A stretch of DNA of 64,000 nucleotides from Verrucomicrobiales bacterium (GCA_027488845.1 JAIYBC010000060.1:1-64000), one strand, 5' to 3'; counted from the first letter of the stretch, positions 45,301 through 53,591 are shown. A program made the numbers and translations. Notes: generated by a model from the letters alone, not told the origin.

Positions 45301-48300
45301 TCCTCAACGGCCCCGGCGAGTCGGTCCAGGAGATCCTCAAGCTGGTGAAGGAACTCGACGCCGAAAGCGCCACCGGCGAGGTCGAGGTCCGCATCTACAA
45401 GCTCTCCAGCGCCGACGCCAAGGAGGTCCAGCCCGTCCTCTCCCAGCTGTTGGCCAACGTGAGCGGACGCCTCGAGCGTCGCGGCCTCGGCGGCGGACGC
45501 TTCCAGCCGACCATCGCCATCGACCCCCGCTCGAACAGCCTCCTCATCACCGCCTCGGCGATCCACTTCAAGCTCGTCGAGCAGCTGCTCCCCACCCTCG
45601 ACAAGGCCCCGGACCGCTCCGACCGCGACGTCCAGTTCGTCTGGCTCAAGAACGGCCGCGCCACCGACATCGCCGGCAAGGTCGAGGCGGTCTACGGGGA
45701 ACGCCCCCGCAACGAACGCCCCGTCGTCGAGACCGACACCGAGGCCAACACCCTCACCGTCATCGCCCGGCGCGCCGACATGCCGCAGATCCAGGACCTC
45801 ATCCAGCGCCTCGACGCCTCGGCGCAGGACAACACGATCCAGGTCCGCATGGTGACCGTCGACGACGTCCCGGTGGACCAGATGGTCGGCATGCTCACCA
45901 ACATCTACCCGCAGATGCATGGCGGTGCGATGAGGCTGGTCGACCGCATCCCCGCCGGGGCCGCCGGCCGCACCAACGCCCCGGGAAGCGCCCCCGAGGT
46001 CGTCGTCGCCCTCGACCGCGCCGCCAACGCCCTCATCCTCGCCGGTCCTTCCGCCGAGCTCGACCGCATCAACCGCATGGTGTTCGACCTCTCGTGGAAC
46101 GCGATGACCGGCGAATCGGAACTCCGCATCGTCCCCCTCCGTGAAGCCGACCCGGTCGTGCTCGCACGCACCCTCAACAACCTCTTCCGTCCCGAATCCG
46201 CCCGCGGCGAGGGCCCCCAGCCCCAGCCGAATCCCCAGCAGCAGGCGGCACAGGCCGCCCGGACTCCCCGGCTCACCGTCGTGCCCGAGCCCCGCACCCG
46301 CAGCCTCGTCGTGCGCGCCTCGGTCAAGGACTTCGCGGTCGTCGAGGGCCTCGTGAAGCAGCTCGACAGCGCCGGCCCGACCTCGGCGCTCACCTCGCGC
46401 CTCGTCGCCCTCACCAACACCCCGGCCGCCAAGATCACCCCGCTGGTCCAGCAGATGGTCCAGCAGCTCAACGCCCAGCACCCCGGCGATCCCCTCAGCG
46501 TCATTCCCTACGAACGCACCCGCAGCCTGCTCGTGATCGCCCGCGAACCCATGATCGCGCAGGTGGAGCAGATGATCCGCTCGCTCGACGGCCCGGCCGC
46601 CGACGCCGAGGCCGAGGTCCGGGTCTTCACCCTCAAGAACTCGAGCGCCACCCAGATCACCGCCGTCCTCCAGGGACTGCTGCGGCCCGGCAACGCCGGC
46701 GAGACCACGCCCGAGGCCCGCGAACTCCAGGAACAGGTCCGCCGGCTGAGGATCCGCGGCGACAAGGGCGCGGCCGCCGACCTCGACCTCGACAAGCCCA
46801 TCAAAATCACCCCCGACCCCGCCGGCGGCAACCGCCTGCTCGTCACCTCGACCTCCCGCAACCTCGACGCCCTCGCCACGGTGGTCGAGCTGCTCGACCG
46901 CGCCGGCAGCGCCGAGGCCGCAGACGTGAACTTCGTCGTGCTGCTCCACGCCGACGCCAACACCGCCGCGCAGACGCTCAACACGATCTTCGCCCAGGGC
47001 ATCCGCCTCGGACTCCGCTCCGGCGGCGTCGGCCAGCCCGAGTCCGGCACCGGCAAGGGACTCGTCTCCCCCCTCGCCGTCACCGCGGACACCCGGATGA
47101 ACGCCCTCATCCTCTCCGGACGCCGCGACTCCATCGAACTCGCCCAACGTCTGCTCCGCGACATGGACAAGCCCTGGGACAGCGCCGTCACCGAGGTGAA
47201 GCTCTTCCGCCTCAAGCACGCCACGCCCAGCAGGGTCCTGCCGATGCTCCAGGCGGTCTTCGCCGAAGGCCCCGCGGTCCCCGGCGCCGAGGGCCTCACC
47301 GCCTTCGTCACCCGCCTCCAGACCCGGCGCGACGGCGGCAAGCCGGTCTCCACCGAACAGGCCAAGGTCCGCCAGGCCCTCACCCTCCAGGCCGACGACA
47401 CCACCGGCACCCTCATCGCCGCCGCCCGCTCCGACGCCCTGCCCCTGATCGAGGAGGTGCTCAACCAGCTCGACATCCCCGACGCCTCCGGACTCAGCAC
47501 CGTCCGCATCTACCCCCTGAAGCACGCGGACGCCGCGACGCTCCAGAAGATCGTCACCGACCTCCATTCCGGGCCCCGCAGCGCCAACACCCGGCCGGCC
47601 GACCGCCCCACGCTGACCCTCGACGACCGCTCGAACTCGCTCATCGTCGCCGGCAACGAGAAGGCCTTCGCCATCGTCGACAGCCTGCTCGCCCAGCTCG
47701 ACCGCGAGATGCCCCTGGAGATGCGCGACGTGCGGATCCTCCCGCTGGCCCACGCCGAGGCCACCCAGCTCGCCGCCACCCTGCAACGGCTCATGGACCA
47801 GCGGGTCGCCCGCCAGGGCAGCCTCGGCCGCGGACAGGCCGAGTCCCTCCGCGTGCTCATCCTCCCGGAGCCGCGCTCCAACAGCCTCCTCGTGGGCGGC
47901 GGCAAGGACGCCTTCGAACTCGTCGAGTCCCTCGCGCAACGCCTCGACCAGGCGGAGCCCGGGCTCTCCGGCGGCGTCCGCATCGTCCCCCTCGAGTACG
48001 CCGATTCGCGGATCCTCTCCGCCTCGCTCAACCAGCTCTTCACCCAACGCTACCAGGCCGCCACCTCGCCCGAACTCCAGCGCCAGAAGCCCGTCATCCT
48101 CCCCGACGCCCGCGTCAACGCCCTGCTCGTCTCCGCCAGCAAGGCCGACAACGAGGTCATCGACGACCTGCTCAAGAAGCTCGACCGCAAGCTCGACAAC
48201 CCCTCGCTCATGCTCACGGTCATCCCGCTGAAGCACAACGACGCCGCCAAGGTCGCGGCCACGCTCGAGGGCGTCTTCACCGCGCGCCAACAGGCCCGCA

Positions 48301-51155
48301 CCCTCCCCGGGCAGACCCCCTCCCCCACCGACCGCGTCGAGATCCAGACCGACTCGCTCAACAACTCGCTGATCGTCTCCTCCAACCGGGAGAACCTCGA
48401 CCTCGTCAACGAACTGCTCTCCCGGATCGACGTCGAGCCCACGGTCGCCGAGGGCGTGCTCGAGACCTTCGTGCTCAAGCACGCCGACGCCCAACGCGTC
48501 GCGACCATGCTGAAGTCGCTCGTCCAACAGGGCATGTACCGGCCCGGCCGCTCCGCCGTCCAGGTCCCCGGCCAGGCCAACCGCGACGCCATGGCCATCG
48601 CCGTCGACACCCGCAGCAACACCCTCATGGTCTCCGCGAGCCCCGACAACCTCGGGCTCATCAAGGAGATCCTCGCCCGCGTCGACACCGTGGACTTCAT
48701 GTCCGCCACCGACCTCAAGATCTACAAGCTCGACCACGCCCGCGCCTCCAACCTCGCCGGCGTCCTCAACCAGTACTTCCAGGCCCGCCGCACGGCCGAC
48801 GCCGCCTCCCTGAACGCGCCCGAACGCAGCATGCCGGTCGCCGTCATCCCCGACACCCGCCTCAACGCCATCCTCGCCACCGGCTCCAAGGAGGCCATCG
48901 ACACCCTCGACCGCATCGTGCCGCAGCTCGACGCCGAGGACCGCCTCGCCCAGCTCAACTTCCGCGTGTTCCCGCTCAAGCAGGCCACCGCCATCCGGAT
49001 GCAGGACACCCTGCAGAAGCTGTTCGCCAACCGTCCGCCCCGCGCCCGCGGCGAACCCACCGACCCCATCACCGTCGTCGCCGACGCCTGGGTCAACGCC
49101 ATCATCGTCGGCGCCGTGGTCGAGGACATGTCCATGGTCGACTCGCTCATCACCCGGCTCGACACCACCCAGGCGGAGCTCGGCCTCACCGTCGAGGTGA
49201 TCGCCCTCGCCAAGGCCGACGCCCGGCGCGTCGCCCAGACCGTCCAGGGACTCTTCCGCGAGGGCACCCAGGGCGGCCCCATCCCCATCGTCGTCAGCGC
49301 CGACGAACGGGTGAACGCGCTCGTCGTCTCCGCCGGCGCCACCGACCTCAAGCGCATCCGCGACGTCGTCTCCAAGCTCGACACCGACCAGACCGCCCGC
49401 GTCAGCGAGATCCGCGTTCTCCCGCTCAAGTACGCCCGCGCCGAGACCATGGCCCAGGTGCTCAACACCTCCCTCAACACCAAGCCCACCCCGCTCTCCG
49501 AACTCAGCCCCAACGCGCAGTCCGTGCTCCAGTTCGTCACCCGCACCGACGACGGACGCGAGCTCGTCACCGCCGCGCTCAAGGAGGCGATCCTCATCAC
49601 GCCGGATTCCCGCATGAACGCCCTCGTGGTGTCGGGACCGGTCGACTACATGGGCCTGCTCGAGCAGATCGTCTCCCGCCTCGACAACAGCTCGCCGCGC
49701 GAGGCCCGGATCAAGGTGTTCTCCCTCCGCAACGCCGACGCCCAGCAGACCGCCCAGCTGCTCCTCTCGATGTTCCGCATGCAGGCCGGCGGCGCCTCCG
49801 GCCCGAACCAGCGCACCATCCAGTACACGCTGATGCGTCCCGCCCAGGACGGCACCGTCTCCGCCGGCGCCTCCGCCGTCATCGGATCCGAGGAGCAGTC
49901 CGCCCTCACCGTCAGCGTCGATCCCCGCACCAACACGCTGCTCGTCGGCGGCACCGAACACTACGTCGGCCTCGTCGAGCAGATCATCGAGACGCTCGAC
50001 TCCTCCGAGGCCCTCGAACGCCGCACCGAGGTCTACCGACTCAAGAACGCCCAGGCGCCCGACGTCGGCTCCGCCATCCGCAACTTCCTCGACCAGGAGC
50101 GCCAGCGCGTCACCCAGGTCCTCGGCACCGACGCCGTCGGCACCGCCCAGCGCCTTCTCGAACGCGAGGTCGCCATCGTCCCCGAGCAGGTCAGCAACAC
50201 CCTCCTCCTCTCCGCCAGCCCGAGGTACTTCGACCAGATCCACGAGATCATCGAGGAACTCGACCAGCCCCAGTCCCAGGTGCTGATCCAGGTCATGCTC
50301 GCCGAGGTCACCCTCGACTCCACCCGCGACCTCGGCTTCGAGTGGAGCTTCGCCAAGAACGTCGGCGGCGGATGGAACGTCGGCACCGGCACCGACTTCG
50401 CCCTCCCCACCGCCCTCAACAACTTCGGCGGCTACTCCGCCCTGGTCACCGGCAACAACGTCACCTTCCTCCTCCGCGCCCTCGAGAACGAGGGCCGCGT
50501 CGAGGTCCTCAGCCGCCCGCAGATCCTCACCTCCGACAACAAGGCGGCCTCGATCAACATCGGCCAGCGCGTCCCGCTCATCACCGGATCCCAGCTCACC
50601 CCTCAGGGCGGCACGGTCAACACCTTCGACTACCGCGACGTCGGCGTGAACCTCACCGTCACCCCACGCATCACCGGCGACGGCTTCGTGAAGATCGACG
50701 TCGGCGCCACCAACAGCTCCCTCTCCAGCTCCTCGGTCGAGATCAACGAGCGCGCCACCGTCCCCATCATCAACGAACGCCGCGCCTCCACCACCGTCAC
50801 CGTCCAGAGCGGCCAGACCGTCGTCATCGGCGGCCTCATCGGCACCGTCGACGACGTCCGCAACAAGAAGACCCCCTTCCTCGGCGACATCCCCGGCATC
50901 GGCTTCTTCTTCCGCAGCACCTCCAAGAAGTCCGAACGCCGCGAACTGCTCATCATGCTCACCCCGCAGGTGCTCACCTCCAACCACGACCAGCCCGCGC
51001 GCATCGTCGACATCGGACGCCACTCCCGCGACCAGCTCGACCCCTCCATCCTGCGCGAGACCAAGCAGAACGACCCCATGAAGAACCGGCTTCTCGACCC
51101 CCTCTTTCCGGACGGCCGCAAGTCCGGACGGACCAACGCGCCGGCGAAGCTCTGA
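39339..51155 (+). CDS. Giant secretin: N0 plus about 43 N-type domains and C-terminal secretin domain
   Basis: A single uninterrupted frame of 3939 codons. ATG 39339 yields MSPTRIHGLALALLLAAGPA with cleavage near ARA-Q. An N0-like domain spans about residues 52-128 (FQFDGIPYADVIERFAQMSG). From about 151 to 3647 there are about 43 secretin-N-type units, mean 81 residues, each ending with a pattern such as SNSLIVAG...LLAQLD. The C-terminal secretin domain begins at 3648 (VLIQVMLAEVTLDSTRDLGF), with YRDVGVNLTVTPRI, TVTVQSGQTVVIGGLIG, FLGDIPGIGFFFRS and ELLIMLTPQVL. It would form the outer-membrane channel. The family norm is four N domains and about 650-700 residues. Its start lies 44 bp after the M-like gene, and its stop overlaps the next start (TGATG). 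Confidence 0.9.
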   Translation: MSPTRIHGLALALLLAAGPAARAQEVVVQATAPAAATAPTNGPAAATASRNIRFQFDGIPYADVIERFAQMSGKPVVGEVAIPGSITFNDPSAYSYPEAFDTLNVILSMKGQMLVEEGNFLRVVPFRELPQTPLRILRGGDKADGVRPGEVVTVVLELKNLDAAEISPAVTNLLSSAGSVAPLSRGRGLILTDRLSNIQRIRALIGSVDNETAAERQMKTYTLLHASGAVVADLINRTFGISTAPKRTQFNPQTKQLDVLPADPSDYVTAVYDDASRTLVLFGPRERLGLADELISRFEDGNAGAGDVRIYTPQVIKAEELAAMIRQAIPGVAMPNESGSAAATKARVIAEKDSNRLIVAAPLAGQADQIEALINRLDKPVHGSGGTTFQNANKVQAVQITRVFRTRTAEAANVAKILTEALSRTLPGGQKVPTASVAVEPGSQSIVVTGSPGDVQTATDILSQLETGSTSPRPQQTRFLELGSVSEAKRLVPLVEQIYRSQVADGASGGTAHAKILAEPDTSRIIVTASEEHLTRIEEIIRNLRADKSKPQERSLHIVSLKNARLESAFTSINSLITERMGDRRFQDQPKPSVVPDNANNRLLVTATDEQRKEIEAIVAVVDVAPEKARREMAVIPVHAKSPSELIALAGQLMAQLGEQPGNPQLEPKLIPDASGKQIIVLAAEADIQRVRTLVQQLDTATTTAVSRQFRGVELHSRTAAELTPLVQQLYLEQVRGNTEPAGGPATLLADPKNNRIMVSGAEREIARVEGIIRQLDPAGQKGAREETRVIRLKAAVAADISGLVEKSLSTQPGAVKVLVDTRSNSLVITGESSAVEAAAKIIRELDLPSDVQPREMKVMELKQADANALSTLAASIATDLLKSQRGNEYVPQTRILPDAAANRVVLSGPREELAVYTQVVERLDQAPEAAGGARVFRLVNADAAQVVGVVSNAMVKFDARNQPIRRATVSLDRESNSIVVSGSRQDLKDAEGIIQRLDNEGLDPAVGGSASGTAAAAGSSKNRQLRMVDVNGDPDTLSQLATRVFAAQNAGRSITNLVSITPEPNGRRLIVLAPESVLPQVQTVISALDSKPEQAQRELHTIEPRGSRGTEILPVVNRIYGEQTQGRTTKPASLYTDPSGDRIMVFGTRDQAAAVRQIVETLASDAPEARTNRIFDLGKPTEAQRLVPVIQQLYRDQAAGDTGDGPADAQILSDGRSGRVIATGRPSHLDRIASIVANLQAAGSSAGARETRTFAVGSAADVQRLQPLLQQLYTDQWKERADSDPADAQILADPRAGRIIVTGRPDHLQKIESILEQLGAGPAKPQADGREVRILDLVTASAVDLAATVRSLYLDQAKTRFGSTPPDTSITPDTGGNRLIVVGETNEVAQVEDLVRKLDKVSAQSATARVFKIRSAEPEKVAEVLSSALVRYDAFGRPQKRTTVSVDAKSRTLIVTGDPKELQSVSTIIEQLDTSLGSRPDRRMKVVGLRQGRAAEISSRVRQLYNDQARNQPELALSDLLILDDTTSNQLILAGSDAQITLVEGILEQLQKTASTRGERETRPLAVGQPDEIARVVPLVQQLYTERWKTKDPADPADAQIIADPANGRLLVTGLPAHIAEIESILALVRNPAADSAARDTRVINLGTAQAADVAATVRSLYQEQIRSESLPPAEQAVIRPDAAGNRLVVTGRTNDLDRIAALVRTLDSANERSGGSRVFRLTNAEPQQIAAALSNSLARLDPFGRLVPRVTIGVDAQSRTVVVSGEPKDLQSAEQIVQQLDATGTREARDLHLLPVRTGTASEALTRLRTLANDRLRGAGGGQEPVFIADDSNGRILVTATDSQWKAVEEIAGKLFDGDGSAGRQVRPLALSHINAATITPLIAQLFAREMAATDPAQRLILTPTPDDRALLVDASPAVFERIGAVVKTVDVAETGGSSVLQTVLLKKTVADTVAESVNRALAAKGTDSRLRRVTITPVTGANALLLNGPGESVQEILKLVKELDAESATGEVEVRIYKLSSADAKEVQPVLSQLLANVSGRLERRGLGGGRFQPTIAIDPRSNSLLITASAIHFKLVEQLLPTLDKAPDRSDRDVQFVWLKNGRATDIAGKVEAVYGERPRNERPVVETDTEANTLTVIARRADMPQIQDLIQRLDASAQDNTIQVRMVTVDDVPVDQMVGMLTNIYPQMHGGAMRLVDRIPAGAAGRTNAPGSAPEVVVALDRAANALILAGPSAELDRINRMVFDLSWNAMTGESELRIVPLREADPVVLARTLNNLFRPESARGEGPQPQPNPQQQAAQAARTPRLTVVPEPRTRSLVVRASVKDFAVVEGLVKQLDSAGPTSALTSRLVALTNTPAAKITPLVQQMVQQLNAQHPGDPLSVIPYERTRSLLVIAREPMIAQVEQMIRSLDGPAADAEAEVRVFTLKNSSATQITAVLQGLLRPGNAGETTPEARELQEQVRRLRIRGDKGAAADLDLDKPIKITPDPAGGNRLLVTSTSRNLDALATVVELLDRAGSAEAADVNFVVLLHADANTAAQTLNTIFAQGIRLGLRSGGVGQPESGTGKGLVSPLAVTADTRMNALILSGRRDSIELAQRLLRDMDKPWDSAVTEVKLFRLKHATPSRVLPMLQAVFAEGPAVPGAEGLTAFVTRLQTRRDGGKPVSTEQAKVRQALTLQADDTTGTLIAAARSDALPLIEEVLNQLDIPDASGLSTVRIYPLKHADAATLQKIVTDLHSGPRSANTRPADRPTLTLDDRSNSLIVAGNEKAFAIVDSLLAQLDREMPLEMRDVRILPLAHAEATQLAATLQRLMDQRVARQGSLGRGQAESLRVLILPEPRSNSLLVGGGKDAFELVESLAQRLDQAEPGLSGGVRIVPLEYADSRILSASLNQLFTQRYQAATSPELQRQKPVILPDARVNALLVSASKADNEVIDDLLKKLDRKLDNPSLMLTVIPLKHNDAAKVAATLEGVFTARQQARTLPGQTPSPTDRVEIQTDSLNNSLIVSSNRENLDLVNELLSRIDVEPTVAEGVLETFVLKHADAQRVATMLKSLVQQGMYRPGRSAVQVPGQANRDAMAIAVDTRSNTLMVSASPDNLGLIKEILARVDTVDFMSATDLKIYKLDHARASNLAGVLNQYFQARRTADAASLNAPERSMPVAVIPDTRLNAILATGSKEAIDTLDRIVPQLDAEDRLAQLNFRVFPLKQATAIRMQDTLQKLFANRPPRARGEPTDPITVVADAWVNAIIVGAVVEDMSMVDSLITRLDTTQAELGLTVEVIALAKADARRVAQTVQGLFREGTQGGPIPIVVSADERVNALVVSAGATDLKRIRDVVSKLDTDQTARVSEIRVLPLKYARAETMAQVLNTSLNTKPTPLSELSPNAQSVLQFVTRTDDGRELVTAALKEAILITPDSRMNALVVSGPVDYMGLLEQIVSRLDNSSPREARIKVFSLRNADAQQTAQLLLSMFRMQAGGASGPNQRTIQYTLMRPAQDGTVSAGASAVIGSEEQSALTVSVDPRTNTLLVGGTEHYVGLVEQIIETLDSSEALERRTEVYRLKNAQAPDVGSAIRNFLDQERQRVTQVLGTDAVGTAQRLLEREVAIVPEQVSNTLLLSASPRYFDQIHEIIEELDQPQSQVLIQVMLAEVTLDSTRDLGFEWSFAKNVGGGWNVGTGTDFALPTALNNFGGYSALVTGNNVTFLLRALENEGRVEVLSRPQILTSDNKAASINIGQRVPLITGSQLTPQGGTVNTFDYRDVGVNLTVTPRITGDGFVKIDVGATNSSLSSSSVEINERATVPIINERRASTTVTVQSGQTVVIGGLIGTVDDVRNKKTPFLGDIPGIGFFFRSTSKKSERRELLIMLTPQVLTSNHDQPARIVDIGRHSRDQLDPSILRETKQNDPMKNRLLDPLFPDGRKSGRTNAPAKL
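39789..50279 (+). repeat. Tandem secretin N-domain array (about 43 units)
   Basis: This is the DNA for the array within the giant secretin. Units of roughly 65-105 codons were parsed by eye; each has a first strand of the type xVRIxPLKHADA, a central linker of variable length, a second strand of the type DxRSNSLIVxG and a helix ending xLDxx. Longer linkers occur in units near codons 2500-2660 and 3360-3560, where loops rich in Pro, Gln and Gly occur. Exact unit numbers depend on how the borders are drawn (41-45). Confidence 0.85.
43086..44933 (+). repeat. Duplicated four-domain super-repeat inside the secretin array
   Basis: Four consecutive N domains beginning at residue 1250 (43086, RETRTFAVG) are repeated from residue 1561 (44019, RETRPLAVG) to residue 1865. 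The first block is 933 bp and the second 915 bp. Corresponding units are clearly the closest relatives: QQLYTDQW / QQLYTERW, AATVRSLYLDQ / AATVRSLYQEQ, ARVFKIRSAEPEKV / SRVFRLTNAEPQQI. Related but more diverged units occur before 43086, with ARVFRLVNADAAQV near 42141. This pattern suggests growth by duplication of multi-domain blocks. Confidence 0.75.
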
Positions 51156-51709
51156 TGCGCCTTCACCCGCATCCATCGGCTCCCCGCCGCCCCGGCTCGG
51201 GCCGGGCCTTCCGGCTCATCGGGCTCATCGGCCTGGCCGGACTCGTCGCCGGCCCGGTCGGCTGCGCGTCCAAGGGCGGCCCGACCGGCGCGTCCCGGAA
51301 CGCCTCCGGGATCACCGAGCTCAACCTCCTCACCCTGCCGGTCGCCCTCAACCTCGACTCCGCTCCCGGCGCCGACGGCATCGCGGTGAAGATCTACGCG
51401 AGCGCCAACGCCTCGCCGAAGCCCGTTGCCATCCGTTCCGGCGAGATCGAGATCCTCCTGTTCGACGGACTGCTCGCCAAGGACACCACCCGCATGCCCG
51501 AGCCGTCGCGCAGCTGGAAGCTGACCGCCAAGGAACTACGCCCGTGGGAGGTCACCGCCATGGTCGGCACCGGCTACCAGCTCACCCTCCGCTGGGATTC
51601 CTTCAAGCCCACCCAGGACCGAGTCACCGTCGTCGCCCGAATGCCCCTCGGCGAAGGACGCTTCCTCTACAGCAGCCCGGGCGTGATCTCCTGCTCGTCG
51701 GAACGCTGA
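51155..51709 (+). CDS. Lipoprotein coupled to giant secretin, possible pilotin-like
   Basis: The 184-residue protein starts at an ATG sharing one base with the secretin stop (TGATG). The N-terminus has RAFRLIGLIGLAGLVAGPVG followed by Cys, a lipoprotein signal with lipobox GPVGC. The mature part is a small beta-rich domain (VALNLDSAPGADGIAVKIYA, YQLTLRWDSFKPTQDRVTVV). No family was recognised. Position, coupling and lipidation are consistent with a pilotin, a lipoprotein that brings a secretin to the outer membrane, but sequence similarity to GspS or PilF was not seen, so this is an inference. It is the last gene of the operon, followed by a hairpin. Confidence 0.75.
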   Translation: MRLHPHPSAPRRPGSGRAFRLIGLIGLAGLVAGPVGCASKGGPTGASRNASGITELNLLTLPVALNLDSAPGADGIAVKIYASANASPKPVAIRSGEIEILLFDGLLAKDTTRMPEPSRSWKLTAKELRPWEVTAMVGTGYQLTLRWDSFKPTQDRVTVVARMPLGEGRFLYSSPGVISCSSER

Positions 51710-51759
51710 TTCCAGGTCGTCCGCGACGGACGCCGCCCTCTTCCCGTCACCGGTCGTGT

Positions 51760-51790
51760 TCCGGGATTCCCGCCACGCGGGAATCCCGGA
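51760..51790 (+). terminator. Hairpin terminator after the secretion operon
   Basis: A 14-bp perfect inverted repeat with a 3-nt loop: TCCGGGATTCCCGC and GCGGGAATCCCGGA. There is no obvious T run after it. It lies 50 bp beyond the lipoprotein stop, consistent with the end of the operon. Confidence 0.65.
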
Positions 51791-51931
51791 GCCGGCGGCG
51801 TACCGCAGAGCCGCCCAGCATCCATGGGCGTCGGTCTCCCGTACTCCCCAGCCCGATAACGAGGTGCGATGGAACCGAAACGGTCCGGCAAACCTCCGGC
51901 CGTCACCGAAATCCCAAAACAACATCGCCCC

Positions 51932-53443
51932 ATGAACCACGCCACTCTTCCAACCGTCCTTCTTCTTTCGGCGCTTTGCTGCAGCGCACGTCCGGTCACC
52001 CATCCAAGCCCGCTGTTTCCGGGAAACGAGCCCTGCGCCGGCGCGATCCGCGAGGGCGGCAGTCAGTGGACCGTCGAGGTCGAAAACGGCGCCGGTGCCG
52101 GGGAAGGCGTCGCCATGGATGCCTCCGGCAATTCCTATGTGACGGGCCACTTCTCCGGATCCGGCTCGGACTTCGATCCGCTCGGCACCGCCGCTTCCGT
52201 CGCGTCTTCCATCGGTGGAAAGGACGGGCTCATCGCAAAGTATGACGCCGCCGGAAGGTTGGTCTGGAAACGGCAGTTCGGAGGCACCGCCGGGGACGAC
52301 ATCGGACGGTCCATCGCATTGGACGACTCCGGGAACATCTACGTCGTTGGAAGCTTCGAGGGCGGGGCGGTCTTCGGGGCGATCCTCTGGATGCCCCTCG
52401 GGTTGGTTTCGGCCGGCGGCTCCGACGCCTTCGTGGCCAAGTACGATGCGGGAGGGAACCTGCTCTGGGCACGGGGGCTGGGAGGCTCCGGCGACGACGT
52501 GGCCCACGACGTGGCCGTCGACGGCGATGGAAACGTCCATGTCACCGGATACTTCAGCGGCACGGCGGACTTCGATCCCGGTTCCTCGGCCTTCAACATC
52601 GCCTCGCTGGGTTCCACCGACGCATTCATCTGCAGTCTCACCGCGTCCGGAGGCTTCTCCTGGGCGACTCGGATCGGCGGATTCGACACCGACGTCGGAC
52701 TCGGGATCACCATGAGCGGCGACCGTGTCGTCGCCTGCGGCTACCAAAGGAGCGACCCCGCTTGGGCCGGCGCATTCACCCTGAACAACGGCGGGGGAAG
52801 CGAGGTTTTCGTCGCCGCCGTCAACGCCCACACCGGTGCCGTTGAGAATGCGGACTCCTACGGCGGCGACGACGACGACATCGGCTACGACATCGTGGGA
52901 GACCGGCATGGCAACCTCTATGTCGCCGGCTCCTACCAGGGCTACGCCCAGTTCTGGAACGAGGGGCTTGAGTCGGGTCTCGGAAGCGATGCCACCATCC
53001 CCGAGGCGTTCATCCTGAAACTGGACACCGAACTGCACTCGGTTTGGGCGAAGTCGACCCAGCAAAGGGGCGACATGAGCGAGTCCACGGGATGCGCCCA
53101 GGCCTTCGGCCTTTCGCTCGATCCCATGGGATGCAACGTCTACGTGACCGGCCGTTTCGTAGGGCACGTGGATTTCGAACCGGGAAGTTCCGACGACTGG
53201 CTGACGGACGGCGTCAACGGCCTTTGTCCCAACCACAAGGCCTTCCTTTGGTCCTTCGACCAGGACGGCAACTATCTGTGGGCCGAATCGTTCGGGGACA
53301 CCGGGGTCAACAGCGGGAATGCAGTCGCGGTCCGTCGCGTCGGCCTCGACCTGACTCCGCGCCTCAGCTGCACCGGCTACTTCGACGAGGACAACCTGTG
53401 CACCAGCACGATGAACGGAGACCTCTTCCTCTACCGCAAATAG
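51932..53443 (+). CDS. Secreted SBBP-repeat beta-propeller protein
   Basis: Taking ATG 51932 (MNHATLPTVLLLSALCCSAR) gives 503 residues with a signal peptide. The body has repeats of SBBP type: AMDASGNSYVTGHFSGSG, ALDDSGNIYVVGSF, VDGDGNVHVTGYFSG and GDRHGNLYVAGSYQG. Each is preceded by a strand like DAFVAKYDAGGNLLWARGLG. This type of repeat forms a beta-propeller in exported proteins of many bacteria; the function is unknown. A starting ATG at 51869 would add 21 residues without hydrophobic character and was rejected. Confidence 0.82.
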   Translation: MNHATLPTVLLLSALCCSARPVTHPSPLFPGNEPCAGAIREGGSQWTVEVENGAGAGEGVAMDASGNSYVTGHFSGSGSDFDPLGTAASVASSIGGKDGLIAKYDAAGRLVWKRQFGGTAGDDIGRSIALDDSGNIYVVGSFEGGAVFGAILWMPLGLVSAGGSDAFVAKYDAGGNLLWARGLGGSGDDVAHDVAVDGDGNVHVTGYFSGTADFDPGSSAFNIASLGSTDAFICSLTASGGFSWATRIGGFDTDVGLGITMSGDRVVACGYQRSDPAWAGAFTLNNGGGSEVFVAAVNAHTGAVENADSYGGDDDDIGYDIVGDRHGNLYVAGSYQGYAQFWNEGLESGLGSDATIPEAFILKLDTELHSVWAKSTQQRGDMSESTGCAQAFGLSLDPMGCNVYVTGRFVGHVDFEPGSSDDWLTDGVNGLCPNHKAFLWSFDQDGNYLWAESFGDTGVNSGNAVAVRRVGLDLTPRLSCTGYFDEDNLCTSTMNGDLFLYRK

Positions 53444-53513
53444 GGCCGTGACACGAAAGCCTCCTCCGGGGGATCCGGACGGCGGCTGAAGAGGTCCGAG
53501 GACCGGTCGACAG

Positions 53514-53546
53514 GGGGAACGGGAACCCGCCGGATTCCCGTTCCCC
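53514..53546 (+). terminator. Hairpin downstream of SBBP gene
   Basis: A 12-bp inverted repeat, GGGGAACGGGAA (53514-53525) and TTCCCGTTCCCC (53535-53546), with a 9-nt loop. It lies 70 bp after the SBBP gene and 46 bp before the peptidase start. No T run follows, so the terminator role is an inference. Confidence 0.5.
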
Positions 53547-53591
53547 GCTCTTCCAGGCTGTTTTCCACCAGACCCGTGGTAGTCTCGGTGA

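Noticed and set aside
39789-50279. Possibility that the long repeat array is a CRISPR or non-coding satellite
   Set aside because: The repeats are protein-level, divergent in DNA, about 81 codons long and stay in one frame with secretin-type sequence throughout.
41016-51176. A very long open frame on the minus strand, opposite the giant secretin gene
   Set aside because: It lies fully opposite a gene with a signal peptide and recognisable domains. High GC and a strict codon bias leave the antisense frame without stops; its translation is low-complexity and matches no family.
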